Source of the DNA: Aporrectodea caliginosa
Taxonomy: Eukaryota > Annelida > Clitellata > Crassiclitellata > Lumbricidae
NCBI GenBank assembly: GCA_020284085.1
Contig: JACEVL010000279.1
Coordinates: 435,001-499,000 of the forward strand
DNA: 64,000 nt
Direction: 5' to 3'
Shown: positions 22,851-34,274 of the stretch, piece by piece
How positions within the stretch are numbered: position 1 is the stretch's first letter
How the letters are laid out: every line of letters begins with the position of its first letter
Program-made: the position numbers and the translations under genes
Notes under the pieces: model-generated
Database searches by the model: none
What the model was told of the DNA's origin: nothing
Seen by the model: the letters and a program-made list of their open reading frames with translations, nothing else

Positions 22851-24251
22851 CAGTATTAAGGTGATTTTGCAACATATTGAGTTTGATACATCATTCGAAA
22901 GGTCTTGCATCAGGCTTCAAAATGACACAAAAATTATTGCTCTAGCTTTATTCTAAATAACGATAGGGCAAAAAGTGATCCAAATTAATTATTTAATTAG
23001 TTAATTAACTTAATTAAAACAAAAGAATATGCTTATTAAAAGCATTAACAATAGCTTTAGAACGCGTTTTTAAACAAAATATAGGAAATAACTATTTTCA
23101 ACATATTTTTAAATTAGATTCTGCAAAAAACCGAAAAACAAAAAAATGTGTTTCTGGCCTATTACTCTGTTGTGTAATTTCCGACATAATACCGATTTCG
23201 GTCTGGACCGCCACAATTTTGCTAACTCAGTTTCGGTGCAGTCAAGATTCAAGAAGCCACTTTCTCACTTACGATGCTGACTTCTTTGCCTTTCTTTTCC
23301 TCTGAAACCTCATTTCCGTCCTTGGTTCATCTATCCGTTTCTTCAGTACTTCAAAATCTCTCCGCTTTTGTTCTTCTGACATCGATTTCGATTTAATTTC
23401 CTTTCTAGGCGACGATTTGTCGGGTTTCAGTTGATCACCCGTTGTGACTTCTAAGTTGTTCGCGTCACAAAGCACTTTTATTCGTTATCACAGTTGTTAT
23501 GACACCCTCTTTGCAACCTTTTACCACAGTCTATCCCGAGTTACTCTCTTTTATCCTTTATTTGCCGCTTCTGATAATCATATAGCTAACACTCAACGCA
23601 TCTCGTCTTTAACATTTCTACAATATTCAGTTCCTGTTCCACCCAGCTCTTTAACTCGATCGACTCTTCTAAGTTCTAATGGTTGGATCTTATAAGGTGA
23701 ATTCCTTATGAACACAGTTTTCATCGTTCTCTTCATAAATGGGAGCATTTAGTATAAAAAATTTGTTTGACTGGAGTTACTCGATCAGTGCCATCGGTCA
23801 GTTCACAGACATCTATTTTCCAGCTAATTCTTCACCAGCTACTAGATGTCTTTTGACGACAACATTCGAACATCTGTTAGGGCCTATCTCTTAAGGCTTC
23901 TACGCGTTTTTCCTTCACCCTTGCTTCCCTCGTGGGCATTAGCTTGTTGCTAAATTCGCCTTTAGGCCTAACTGTAGGCCTACAGCAGACTCGTCGATCG
24001 CAAGTAATTTATGTCCAAATTTCAACTGAATAACATCCATATTACATGCATCATAGGTGCACATGAAGAACAGAATATTGCCTTTGGTAACCGATGACCA
24101 CCTTTGCTTTTAGCCCCTCAAATTAACTATCATTAAAGAGATGGGACCAGAATGACCTTTCGCCTCTCTAAATCTTTGTGTTTCTTTAAACTTGTTTGGT
24201 TAAAATCAACCAGACATGACACACGTTCTTCTACCCCACCACTGCTTGCCA
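22851..24251. other. Unclassified AT-rich sequence
   Basis: No gene is recognised with confidence. A charged minus-strand frame at 23269-23490 (see separate entry) is the only possible coding stretch. Confidence 0.4.
23269..23490 (-). CDS. Unrecognised charged ORF or exon
   Basis: The minus-strand frame reads VLCDANNLEVTTGDQLKPDK, then a Lys/Glu/Arg-rich stretch with MSEEQKRRDFEVLKKRIDE, ending KRKAKKSAS and stop. The composition suggests a basic helical protein tail. There is no upstream ATG in frame beyond a stop at about 23490, so it would have to be a terminal exon. I do not recognise a family. Confidence 0.2.
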
Positions 24252-24545
24252 AAATACATGTGGCACTCAGATACCTTGATTTGAATCCCGGCTTTTAGCA
24301 GACAGCTACAGGACGTCTATAGCTTTTCTTGAGCTTAAATTGGCAAGTGGATGTTCAAAAAGGAAGTGCGTCCCTTGCTCTTTCCTTCCTTTGTCTTCTT
24401 TTCTTCACAACCCTTCACTTTTTCTTATAGAAGCATATGCCTATGAAGCCATGTCAGGAGGAAATAACGCCAGGTTCTTCAAAGAATAGAATTCACAGAA
24501 TTCCTCGGAAGACGGAAACAGATAGATTTAGAAGGTAACATAAAG
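24252..24545 (+). repeat. Dispersed repeat X, copy 2
   Basis: Aligns to 10791-11070 and 34275-34441 along its length, with shared TTTTTCTTATAGAAGC. Confidence 0.75.
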
Positions 24546-24656
24546 ATACAATGAGATGAACGGTCTACCAAATATGGGCATTTGGTTATGACTAAAGAAA
24601 AGTTGTAAAGTCATTGTGAGAATATTTGATTTGCAGACAAAAGTTGGCCACAGAGG

Positions 24657-26561
24657 TAGTGTTATTTCAGTTATGGTTTTCAGTTACAGTTACAGTTATA
24701 GTTATCTAATTTATGATTTTTCAGTTAAAGTTATAGTTACAGTTAACTGAAATCAGATTTTTCAGTTTCAGTCATTTTTTTATTTTTCAGTTACAGTTTA
24801 AGTTATTTCTCTTTATTTTTCAGTTATATCGGATGACTCACAGGTCTATGGCTTCTGCCGTCCTGTTTCCACCGAAGTCCAGCATCTGCGGTCCGTCTCA
24901 GTGAGCTGCATCAGTGACATTGCTGTCTGCTGAGTGGATGAAATGCAATCGATTGCAGTTGAATTCATCAAAATCAGAATTCATCTGGTGTTCGTCCTCA
25001 CGCAGAGTGGAAAGACTAGATCGCAGTCCTTTCGTCATCGGTGCGGATGCTGTCGAGCCGAAGAACGAAGTCCGCGATCTCGGTCTCATCCTCGACAGCG
25101 ACCTATCAATGACCACACACATCACGGGACTTGTGAGGACCAGTTTCGACATCCTAAGACAGCTGAGGTCTGTGTCTCGGTCCCTCACGCAGGATGCGAC
25201 TCGCCACCTCGTGCAAAGTCTAATCCTGAGCCGAATTGATTACTGCAATGTCGCCTTTGCCGGCTTGCCACAGCGCAGTATCATTCGGCTTCAGGCGGTC
25301 ATCAACGCTGCTGCTCGTCTGGTATTGCGACTTAAAAAGTTCGACCACATTTCAACCGCGATACAAGACGAGCTTCAGTGGCTGAGAGTAGGCGAGCGCA
25401 TCAAGTTCAAACTCTGCATCCTGGTTCATAAATGTATGAACAACTGCGCACCAGGCTACCTGGCAGACAAGATCAGGCCCCTTTCGGACGATGTCAATAG
25501 GTCGCGGCTGCGATCATCAAAGTCCGCTGATGTTTTTGTGCCAGCCACTAAAACCAAAGCGGGTGATCGAGCCTTTCGGGTCGCTGGTCCACGTGCCTGG
25601 AACAGTCTTCCTGCACCCATTCAGGAAACCAAAAGTCTATCGCTTTTTAAAAAACAGTTAAAAATGCATTTATTACTTGAACACGAGCACTAACATTTGC
25701 GCTGACAGTAGACAGTTTTGTTAAGCGTTCTAGAAGTAGCTTGCTACCAACAACGCTATATAAATCGTCGTAATTACAATTACAATTCCAATTACAATAT
25801 AGCATCAGTTATTTTTTTCTCAAGTCATGACTAACCACTGACCACAAGTATTCTGAGCAGTTACCAGAAATATTTACGCAGCAAATCAATGCGATTTAAC
25901 GTATTGTCGGTTTACTTTAAGAAAACACGATGTTCCAGATTAACACTTGCTCTGTTCCGACAATTAGCGTTCCACACTCGTGGATTTCAACGTCCTTGCC
26001 AGCAACGGTGTGAACACAACATCGACTTTTGTCGTTTGCGGCTTCGTAAACAAAATGTTACCACACGCCACTTTCCACTTTTCGACCACTACTTGGCTTA
26101 AACATTATTCTCGTAGTCGTGGATTGTTTTACGAATTTACGGTTTAGCGCCAATGACAACACAACGAAAGGAAAAGGAACGGGAAGTGAAACGAACATAG
26201 AAAACCGAAAGGTGACCAGATGTGAAACTAGAATAGAAGACTGAAAAGGAACCAGAAGTGAAACTAGCATAGAAACTGAAAAGAAACCAGAAGTGATATG
26301 AGTATAGAAAACTGACCGTAGACTAGAGTAGGATTAGGCCTACCATTCAAAAAGTAAGCAAGAAACACACTCATGTTTTATTTTTCAGTTAACTTTTGTT
26401 ATTTTTCAGTCATACAGTTTTCGTTTTTCAGTTACAATTACAGTTTCAGTTATTCAGTATTTTTCAGTTTCAGTTACAGTTACAGTGAACTACAAGACAT
26501 TTTTATAGTTATTTTGCTATTTCAGTTACAGTTACAGTTACAGTTAATAGAAATAACACTG
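24657..26561. mobile_element. hAT-like element containing a LINE fragment
   Basis: The left end TAGTGTTATTTCAG and the right end GAAATAACACTG are inverted. Subterminal CAGTTACAGTTA arrays lie inside both ends (24675-24830 and 26385-26545). Flanks CACAGAGG and ACAGGAGG look like a decayed target duplication but are not exact. The interior carries an L2-like LINE (24829-25800) and degenerate units of about 38 bp near 26150-26290. Confidence 0.6.
24829..25800 (+). pseudogene. L2/CR1-like LINE, 3' part of reverse transcriptase and tail
   Basis: A 259-codon open frame (24914-25693) gives classic L2 text. In order it holds NRLQLNSSKSEFIW, VRDLGLILDSDLSM, LILSRIDYCNVAFAGLP, AARLVLRLKKFDHI, LCILVHKCMNNCAPGYLAD, and GDRAFRVAGPRAWNSLP before a stop. 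The catalytic part is reduced to DDSQVYGF (near 24832), followed by a frame change before 24914. The 3' tail GCTATATAAATCG then AATTACAATTACAATT is the usual L2-type terminus. It is 5'-truncated and cannot move itself. Confidence 0.9.
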
Positions 26562-26574
26562 ACAGGAGGCTGAT

Positions 26575-27365
26575 GTTGTGTTAGATGACTTGTGATCAGC
26601 GATTAATTAAGACGCCCATATCATCATCGCTTGGAAGTTTACTTAGTGCTCCCTTGAAGCGTCAACAATTTTTTTTAACCTAGAGACTGTTGTAGCAACA
26701 GCTTAAAAGGTTAACTTATTAATGAAGCTCACGGTTTCAGAAGTCCCCCAACCTACGGACATTTGTAAATAAAGGAATCTTACAAGCTACAGCACTGATT
26801 AAGTTTCATATGTTGCGGTAAATTTGCATATCCAATAATTGTATTATATTGTATTCAACAGTTATCAAGCGCCTCTAGTAGGGTGAACCATTCAGAGTAT
26901 GTGTACAAGGTCACGAGAGAAGAAACAGGTTTTGAGAAAAGCAAAGGAGAAGGAGGGGTTACCAGCTAGAAGTTGAGAACGAGTAAATGGAGACAGCGCA
27001 TTCAAAAGAGTGGGACCAATTGAGGTACAGGACTGGGACTGAGTCATAGCTGTTCTAGTATGAGGAACTAGAAGATCAAGTCTGTTTGAAGAGCGGATTG
27101 GGCGATGCGAGGAGGCTGAAAGAGGACGGAGTAATACATCAGCTAGATACTTCGGGGCAAGACTCCGTTGTACCTTGAAGACCAGAATGAGGATTTTGAA
27201 ATTAATGCGTGCAGAGAGAGGAAGCCAGTGCAGTTATATCAAAATAGTAATAAACCAATGGTGCTAGTAGCTCAGCCTTTATAAATTATGTCCGTAGGTT
27301 GTATTATCCGTCTAAAATGTCATGTATCCACTTGGGTCAGACCTATACAATTATGTATTACTTGC
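26575..27365. repeat. Dispersed repeat R, copy 2
   Basis: Matches 11195-13600 at both ends. The middle differs because it holds an L2 piece instead. Confidence 0.75.
26862..27240 (-). pseudogene. L2/CR1-like LINE 3' fragment
   Basis: The minus strand reads INFKILILVFKVQRSLAPKY, then SNRLDLLVPHTRTAMTQSQ and GPTLLNALSPFTRSQLL before a stop. This is L2 C-terminal text. No catalytic region is present. Confidence 0.75.
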
Positions 27366-27713
27366 CATATATAACTGATGATTTTTTGTCATTTGCATTG
27401 GATTTCTTTCGTCTTTTTTCTTTACGAACGGAGTATCTGCACCCATCCGTTCAACCTTCGCACTTCTCCCTTAAAGAGAGTTCCAGGCTTAGGACTGGCT
27501 CTGATATCCACTATCTTGTGGTATCAAAGGCGGCGATGCCGCCAACGTGTGCCAGCTGTTTCAGGGTTCCTGCTGAGCCTGTCCACCTCGCGTAGCGCCC
27601 TAGGTGGTACTTCAGCCAAGACCTTCACCACTGATGGCATAGCCTCAGCAGGCACTCCCCTACTTGACTGTTGCCACCCCCTCACCACGTTGAGGTGTGG
27701 GTCGGACAGTCAG
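27366..27713. other. Unclassified, GC-richer segment
   Basis: No gene is recognised. The segment has a fairly balanced base composition and leads directly into a LINE tail. Confidence 0.35.
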
Positions 27714-27901
27714 TAATGAGAAGGAAATTGGGTCTGTTTGGGGATATATGCAGAATGGACAACAATAGAAAAATAAAAATTGTTATGATGGGAATGATGG
27801 ATGGAAGTGGACGACGAGGAAGACCTAACAGGGAATGGACTGATGACATCAGGGATTGGTGCAAAATCCATACATGCCCACTGAGATTTGTAGATACATG
27901 A
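27714..27901 (+). pseudogene. Non-LTR retrotransposon C-terminal fragment
   Basis: Text MRRKLGLFGDICRMDNNRKI then GRRGRPNREWTDDIRDW matches the C-terminal signature of many LINE polymerases (R-L-x-x-F-G-H-I-x-R-M ... R-R-G-R-P-x-x-x-W-x-D-D). The usual GH is GD here. A stop follows at 27899. Confidence 0.75.
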
Positions 27902-29180
27902 CATTTCTTTCGATGACGGGGGTTTCACAAGGCACCACCTTGCTCATTGTAGCTTCTTTTAGAGCCGACACAAATTAAATTGGTTTAGCCTACTTTCTAT
28001 TAGAAAGTAAACCAATTAGTTTCTATGATTTTTAAGTTTTTTGTTTGTTTTTTGAAGTGTTTCTCGTGTTTTTCTGTTTTTAGTTGCATTTTTTAATGTT
28101 TTGGGTGCTTTTGTTTTTTTGTTTTTTTTGGTTTTGTTTTGTTTTTTTGTTTTGTAAGTTATTTTTTTTTTTTTGGGCATTTGTTTTTATTTTTTTGTGT
28201 TTTCTATCTTGTTAAACGTTGCAACGGTGAAGCCAACACAACGCTTGGATAGCATCTGGATTTTAATATAGGCCTATGGAAATGACCTTGTGCACGGTTT
28301 GAATTTTTATGCGTAAATTTCGAGCAATGAAAGTTGCAAGCTGTTCGTGCAGGATAGAATCTGGCTGTATTTTGCCAGTTGAATCTGTATCAAATACAAC
28401 TCGTGTTTGACCTTGTTGCCAATTTGTCAGAGGAATTACATCTATGTGGGGAAACAGGTGAGGATCGCACAGGTGTCCATAGCAGAAACCAAGAATGACT
28501 TCGGGCTTTGAACTTACACTTCGGAAGCTAGACAAGAGATCAACATATTGCAGAATATTGTTTACAAACATGCTTTCCCCGCCTAGCCTAAACACTGCTT
28601 TCCCGTTAAATATGTCACCGTGGCCAAGAATGTAGATACGCAGAATATCTGCCCACCCCGAGATCTCTTTTCTGAAAAACTGTTTCATTTGCTCAAGCAA
28701 CTCAAGAAAATTATTTACCTCTGCAATCAAATTAAATCTACGGACGTTGTCGTAGTGTTCCTCGAATTTAATGAGATTGTAAACCTGGGCTTCCATATAT
28801 TCTAACTCCTCAGATTCCGAAAGTGAAGGAAGTGGAACGTTAAAATGAGAATAGAGAGCCGTGGAGCCTGGAGAATACATGGGAAAAACCCAGAAATTGG
28901 CAACCGAAGGAAACGCTAAATCTTTTTTAAAATAGCCCGAAGTCTGATCTGCTATGCGATTAATTACCCACTGGTTTCGAATGAGATCAAGATCTGGCAG
29001 GCGATGGAGGAAATCAAGAACGCAAAGATTCGATAGTTTTATGAATGAAAGACAACTGTGCGATCTCACCTTACCTGACTCGGTTTTAGTCAGGCAGCTA
29101 TCACAAGCGTTGTGCTGGTCCATCATACGCCCCGTCCAACAACCGTCTCGGAGAATAGGCCTTCAGCCTCGCCCTTTAAA
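27877..29180. repeat. Segmental duplication, intact-gene copy
   Basis: Compact partner of 19266-22850. It lacks the minisatellite array and transposon. It includes a T-rich tract (28020-28205). Confidence 0.85.
28263..29126 (-). CDS. Putative caspase-like (His-Gly/Cys) protein, single exon
   Basis: A 287-codon frame from ATG (29124-29126, the first of two adjacent ATGs) to TAA (28263-28265). Seen: an N-terminal part with several Cys (HNACDSC, HSCLSF), a helical middle (NVRRFNLIAEVNNFLELLEQ), then a hydrophobic strand with RIYILGHGD (about residue 165). About 45 residues later KPEVILGFCYGH follows (about residue 210). A strand ending in His-Gly, then a strand after Lys-Pro ending near Cys, is the layout of the caspase/hemoglobinase fold, where His and Cys are the catalytic pair. 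This assignment is inference from spacing and hydrophobicity; overall the family is unrecognised. No signal peptide or membrane segment is evident. The second, decayed copy at 21871-22771 keeps the same two motifs. It might instead be one exon of a larger gene or a multicopy element gene. Confidence 0.55.
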   Translation of the reverse strand: MMDQHNACDSCLTKTESGKVRSHSCLSFIKLSNLCVLDFLHRLPDLDLIRNQWVINRIADQTSGYFKKDLAFPSVANFWVFPMYSPGSTALYSHFNVPLPSLSESEELEYMEAQVYNLIKFEEHYDNVRRFNLIAEVNNFLELLEQMKQFFRKEISGWADILRIYILGHGDIFNGKAVFRLGGESMFVNNILQYVDLLSSFRSVSSKPEVILGFCYGHLCDPHLFPHIDVIPLTNWQQGQTRVVFDTDSTGKIQPDSILHEQLATFIARNLRIKIQTVHKVISIGLY

Positions 29181-29813
29181 GTACTCAGGTAAGCACTAGG
29201 CTATCATATGACTAACTATAGGCCTGCACACAGGCCACTGAAATTCATTGTTACCTTGCACTTGCTATAGGCCTAAATCAATACCACTGCAGGTAGAGGC
29301 CTAAGCCTAATTAGGAATATGCTTGAGATCTTGTAGCCAACGGTAACAGGCTCGTTATTAGGCTGGCCTGGCTAGGCCTACGTGGCAGGTCGGCAATAGA
29401 CGTATTTTCCGGTTGAGACACTTTTGGCATTTGGCCCGCGGGTTGGCCATCCCTGGACTATTATATATGCTGAGGTAGACATGAAATGTTAGCCACTTAA
29501 TGTTTCTTAGCCGTGCTATATTATAGCTGGTGATCAGTTCTATCCCTCACCTTCTAATCTTCTCACTAACAGGGTTAGAGGCTATTATTACTGGTTCTGC
29601 GAACTTAATTTAATATAGCGCGGTGAATAAGTCTGTCTCCCTGATGCTGCTTTTTGAGTTACAGTTCGGAAACATATTCGCATTACATGCACCTAAACGA
29701 GTTCGCTAGAGGTCGCATGTGGAAGCTAAGCTAACAAGATCGAATTGTAAACTAGAAGTAGGCTAGCCATGATGTATGACTTGTGTCTGTATGTATGTGC
29801 ATGTCTATTTGAT
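29181..29813. other. Unclassified sequence with a solitary hAT-like end
   Basis: 29431-29455 reads, on the minus strand, CAGGGATGGCCAACCCGCGG, a typical hAT terminal sequence. I could not find its partner end. Several TAGGCCTA words occur. No gene is seen. Confidence 0.4.
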
Positions 29814-30052
29814 GGTTCCGCGACAACTCGTCGAACGACATTTCGTCTAACGACACTTCGTCTACAACAATTCGTCTAACGACATTTCGTCTACAAGTGT
29901 ATCTGTATCCATTACGGCTAATCAACAGAGGCCGCTTTCTTATAGTTTTGCTAAAACGTGCTATATATTCTCGGGAATCCAGCTTCTAATTACTGACAAG
30001 ATTATTTTCATCAATCCAGCTTCTGTTGAATGGAAACCAATTTTCATCCATG

Positions 30053-30473
30053 CAGGGCTTATTCTAAGGTGCAGCCAGACACGAAGTGTGTAGTTGGGAA
30101 AGATTTGTGTGCAGTTAAAAATCAGATTTGTGTGCAGTTAAAAATCAGATTTTGTGCAGTTATTTTTTTTAGACCTAATTGTATAAACCAATTTTGTAGA
30201 GAAAGTGTGAAATTTAGGGATAATTCGCCAGGATTTATTGTGCCGCTTCCCGCGGTGAGGGAAAAATTTTCTTTGGAAAACTGTCGTTACTACCCCCTCG
30301 AAAATTTCTGCTGGGAAAACTGTCGTTACTACTCCCCTCCAAAATTCTTGGAAATTCTGCTTACTACCCCCCTTGAGCTCGAGAAAATTGTTGGAAAACA
30401 CCCGCTACTCTCCCCCCCCGGTTGTCAACTTTTCAAGGGGTGTAGTTGATAAAAATCCTTAGAATAACCCCTG
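30053..30473. mobile_element. Non-autonomous hAT element (421 bp)
   Basis: Ends CAGGGCTTATTCTAAGG and CCTTAGAATAACCCCTG, with target duplication CATCCATG at 30045-30052 and 30474-30481. The uninterrupted host copy at about 10360-10375 has this word once. Internal text includes repeated ACTACCCCC and GAAAACTGTCGTTACTAC units. No transposase is seen. Confidence 0.95.
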
Positions 30474-30590
30474 CATCCATGCATCTAGGTTGATTTCCAG
30501 CTTCTATTTACGGTAAAAATTATTTCGATCAATTCAGCTTCTATTTCAACACAGGAATGTTTTCATCAATCCCACTTCCATATCTGGAAA

Positions 30591-32157
30591 CAGGGCTTCT
30601 CATTTGAGGCGATCGATCGATCGATCGATCTCCTTGGTCGATCGCCTAGCAGAGGTCTGGTTGATCGATAAATCGATCGCGCAAATCGAGCGCGATCGAT
30701 TTACTCCAAGAGGAAACTGGAGCCATGATTTTATTAGCCTAATTTACATTAGCCTACTATAATTTTTGCTTATTTGCGGCGGCGGTGAATGCGTTCGGAC
30801 GCAGCGTTTCGTGACCTAATGACTGCTGAGTGATCGCTCCAATTTCGTACAGTATGATTGGTCATAACAACACGGTGGACACCTCCCGCGTAACGTCATT
30901 TTGTAAGTTCGTAACGTCACTAATGTCGGAAATTATTGAAAGCAACAATGGCGGCGATGGTGCCGAAGTGGAATAATAATGTACAGTTTAGCACGCTTCT
31001 GTCATGGAAATTAGGTGACTCGTTCGATCTGGATGTAGTCGAGATAGTCAAGTAGGCAGTAGACAGTAGCATATTAAAACTTATTACAACAGTAGCCTAC
31101 TATGAATGATGTGGGACGGATAACATGCAACGGCGTCCGTTTTCGGAATGAACTCCCTGTTGCGCTCCGCCTAGTGAATAGAGTTCACACGGTCACACCA
31201 TTATTCTTTAATAACTTAACGACTGTCTTATTTAGCCGTGGCTGGACTCTGGAGCGCTTCTGATCAGTCGATCACCTTGAAGGGGCGCTATTATTAAGAA
31301 AACTAATTAATAATACTATCAATAGTAATAATAACGGAACTGAACTGAGATAGGCCTACTAAATTAGTAGCCTACTAGGCCAATATGATATGCAGCTATA
31401 CATACCAGACTTGTATAGGCCTACGAGACATAAAACTCGAGACCGAGACAGTGGGGTCCGAGACCGAGACAGTGGGGTCCGAGACTGAGACGAGACACCA
31501 GGTCCGAGACAGTACGAGACAGTTCAAAACGAGTGAAATGCACATTGGACCCAAGTCCCGAAACAATTTTTCTCAACTTTTGAAGTCTAATACAAGGGTC
31601 AAGGAAATTTTGGACTGAAAGTGCAAACTTAAGACTGCTTTTTTCAATGCTCTTAGTAACACCGCTTTTTTAAACTTCCTGTCTGCTTAGCACTTCCGAT
31701 TAACTAGTTATCCGTTCGGCACAAGACAATTTTATACCGCAATACTTTACGAAGTTCCGAACAAAATACAGTTTGTACGAGAACTTTGGAGACCGCTTCT
31801 ACAAGAGAACAAGATTTTCGCTTCGAGACAGTTTCCAAAAAGACAAGACTTTCGCTTCGAGACAGTTTCCAAAAAGTCAAGAAATGATATCGAGACCGAG
31901 ACCGAGACAGTGGGGTCCGAGACCGAGACATCAGAAAACCTGTCTCGAGACGTCTCGAGACCGAGACAGTGTCTCGAGACAATACAACTCTGATACGTAC
32001 TATATACCTATATTATATGCAGCTTTATGAATACGATAGGGCCTACACAAAATACGCTGCACACAAAAGTTCTCGAGGTCGATCGCGCACCGATCGCCTA
32101 CGCAATCCAGCGCGATCGATTTTCAGATCGCCTTCTATTTTCAAATGAGAAGCTCTG
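30591..32157. mobile_element. hAT element (1567 bp), non-coding
   Basis: Ends CAGGGCTTCTCATTTGA and TCAAATGAGAAGCTCTG, with target duplication TCTGGAAA at 30583-30590 and 32158-32165. The subterminal regions are full of GATCGATCG. The interior has an L2/SINE-like tail (31225-31290) and two clusters of CGAGACCGAGACAGTGGGG (31436-31515 and 31890-31985) that may mark a further nested element. No transposase is recognised. Confidence 0.9.
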
Positions 32158-32330
32158 TCTGGAAACAGTTTTTTTTCATCAATCTAGCTTCCATTTTAAA
32201 GTGACAATGTGAAATAACCTTGTAGACGAAATGTCGTTCGACGAAATGTCGCTCGACGAAGTGTCGTATACGAAATGTCGTTCGACGAGTTGTCGTGACA
32301 CCCTATTTGATTATGTACGTACAGACTGTA

Positions 32331-33324
32331 CAGTGTTGTATCAATTACATCGCAAATGTAATTCAATTATAATTGCAATTAGATGTTTGTAAATGTAATT
32401 GAATTACAAAAATTACACAAAAAAATCGATAATTTTTAATTTACTCCATTTTTAAACTAAGACATCCAATGGGCCAATGTAATTGAATTACAATTACACT
32501 TACTTGCTTGTGAAAGTAATTGAATTACAATTATATTTTGATTGTAATTTCAATTACCAATTACTTTTAAATTATTTTTTTAATTGGCACATGATTTTTA
32601 AAAAATCGATAATTTTTAATTTACTCCATTTTTAAACTAAGACATCCAATGGGCCAATGTAAATGTAAATTGTAATAAATATAAACATTCAATTGTATTA
32701 TAAGTTTGCCAGTTATCCAAAATACGATTTGCAATTATGATCCAGTAAAACAAGTTAGAGTTTATTTGATTTTTAGGAGTAGAAGTTTTCAAAATGATAG
32801 TCTGTTAGAGAACTTAGTTGATTGCGCCTTTGTGAGTGAGTCAATTCGTCCAGCAGTGCTAAAGAGACGCTCAACTGGAGCTGAAGATGGAAGCTCTGTT
32901 TTCTGTAGGCAGCCACAGTAAGGTAGCTAAGAATGACTGCATGGATAGTCTGATAATGATGGTTAGCCCTTGCCCTTGGGGTCTATCAAAGTGTGCCTGT
33001 AAGATTGTAAGACAGTAAGAGGGGTCTAAGGACTAAGCATAGAATAATGTTGATAATTATGTTGCCATGCAAAGCATTGTAGAGAAGTTTATTCAATTAA
33101 ACTGGTGGCCCGAGGTCAACCCGGCAGGCTGGCATCTTTGCTGACTTTATGAAAGTTATTTGTAATTTACACTTTGTTCAGTTACAAATTACATGCAATA
33201 TTGTAATTGAAATACAATTACAATTACTGGACTTAAAATGTAATTCAATTACAATTACAATTACGGAACTTGTAATTCAATTACGTAATTCAATTACATG
33301 TTTCTCAATTACTGAACAACACTG
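32331..33324 (-). mobile_element. hAT element relic with transposase C-terminus
   Basis: Ends CAGTGTTGTATCAATTAC and GTAATTGAGAAAC (read inward from the right, after CAGTGTTGTTCA) are inverted, and most of the body is degenerate AATTGAATTACAATT. Between 32790 and 32900 the minus strand encodes PSSAPVERLFSTAGRIDS. This is the hAT dimerisation-domain signature near the transposase C-terminus (P-x-S-x-x-x-E-R-x-F-S-x-x-G). Only this short coding remnant is visible. No exact 8-bp duplication was found at the ends chosen. Confidence 0.75.
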
Positions 33325-33344
33325 TGTACATATCTAATAATGCC

Positions 33345-33769
33345 TGCGGCGGTCGCAGTCTGTACATAACGGGATGTCTATATATTGTATTCATTCATCA
33401 GAGCAACATGCGATCAGCAAAGTCATTTAGGCCTACAAGGCTACAACTCCCATACAGCAAGCAGTCTCTCGGACGGACTTCTAATTATTGTTACCTGCTG
33501 TCCAAATTTCAATTTCTCTGCCAATAGCTGTTGGCCAGTAGTTCAGTAATGTAAAAACTGAGAGTGCTGGATGTCAGTCTTCCAGTTGTTGAGTCTTAAT
33601 AGTAACTATATCCAGTGTAACTATCACCGGGTTTCTGCGAAGAAAAGACCATTCTCCGTTTCGTGTCATATGGCACGTCATCATCAAACATGCCAGTGCT
33701 GTGAGTTCCTCTGACAGGCACCAAAGATGCCATAGGAATTTACCCTGGAACTATCGGAGATAGTAGTAT
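33345..33769. other. Unclassified sequence
   Basis: No gene or repeat is recognised. Confidence 0.4.
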
Positions 33770-34265
33770 TTATATCTTTGTCTTCTTCTTCAGGCTCTCT
33801 GACCTCGGACAGGTTCAAACGTCCAACGGTGCCACTCCTCTCGACGGTGGGCTTCTTCCTTCAGTGTCCTGTGTCCATCCGTCATCATCTAGTCTAGAGA
33901 CATCCGTCGAGGTTTTCTTCTCGTTCTCTTGCCCTTCGTTCTTCCCTCTATAATAGTTCTCAGGAGGAAGTCTTCCTCTCAGTATGTGACCAATCCACTT
34001 CCTCTTGCAGACTGTCTTCCTCTTATTGTTACCGTCATAAATCTATCCACTACCACTTTTTGTAGTACCTCCGTTTGTTTTATGTTCGGTCCAACTTTTT
34101 CCAACTTGCGCCATAATTATATATATATATATATACCCACATCTCACACTTCTCTAACCTTACGTCCTCCCTTCAGTTAGTGCATGTATCAGAGCCATTT
34201 AATTCTTGTCAACATTCTTTCCTTTAGGTTCCACATCAGCCCTCCTCACTCATATTTGCATATGT
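33770..34265 (-). pseudogene. Non-LTR retrotransposon 3' fragment, copy 1
   Basis: The minus strand encodes, with frame breaks, W-I-G-H-I-L-R-type text followed by R-R-G-R-type residues, typical of a LINE C-terminus. 33947-34265 is repeated directly at about 34765-35090 (CAGGAGGAAGTCTTCCTCTC in both). Confidence 0.6.
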
Positions 34266-34274
34266 TGTAACCAC

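Larger units (their letters stand above)
29814..32302. mobile_element. Inverted-repeat element with CGTCGAACGAC units, interrupted by two hAT elements
   Basis: Opposite-orientation copy of 10124-10606. Left end GGTTCCGCGACAACTCGTCG, right end GACGAGTTGTCGTGACACC. Two insertions, each with an exact 8-bp duplication (30053-30473 and 30591-32157), account for all the extra length. The copy at 10 kb shows the empty site for both. Confidence 0.9.
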
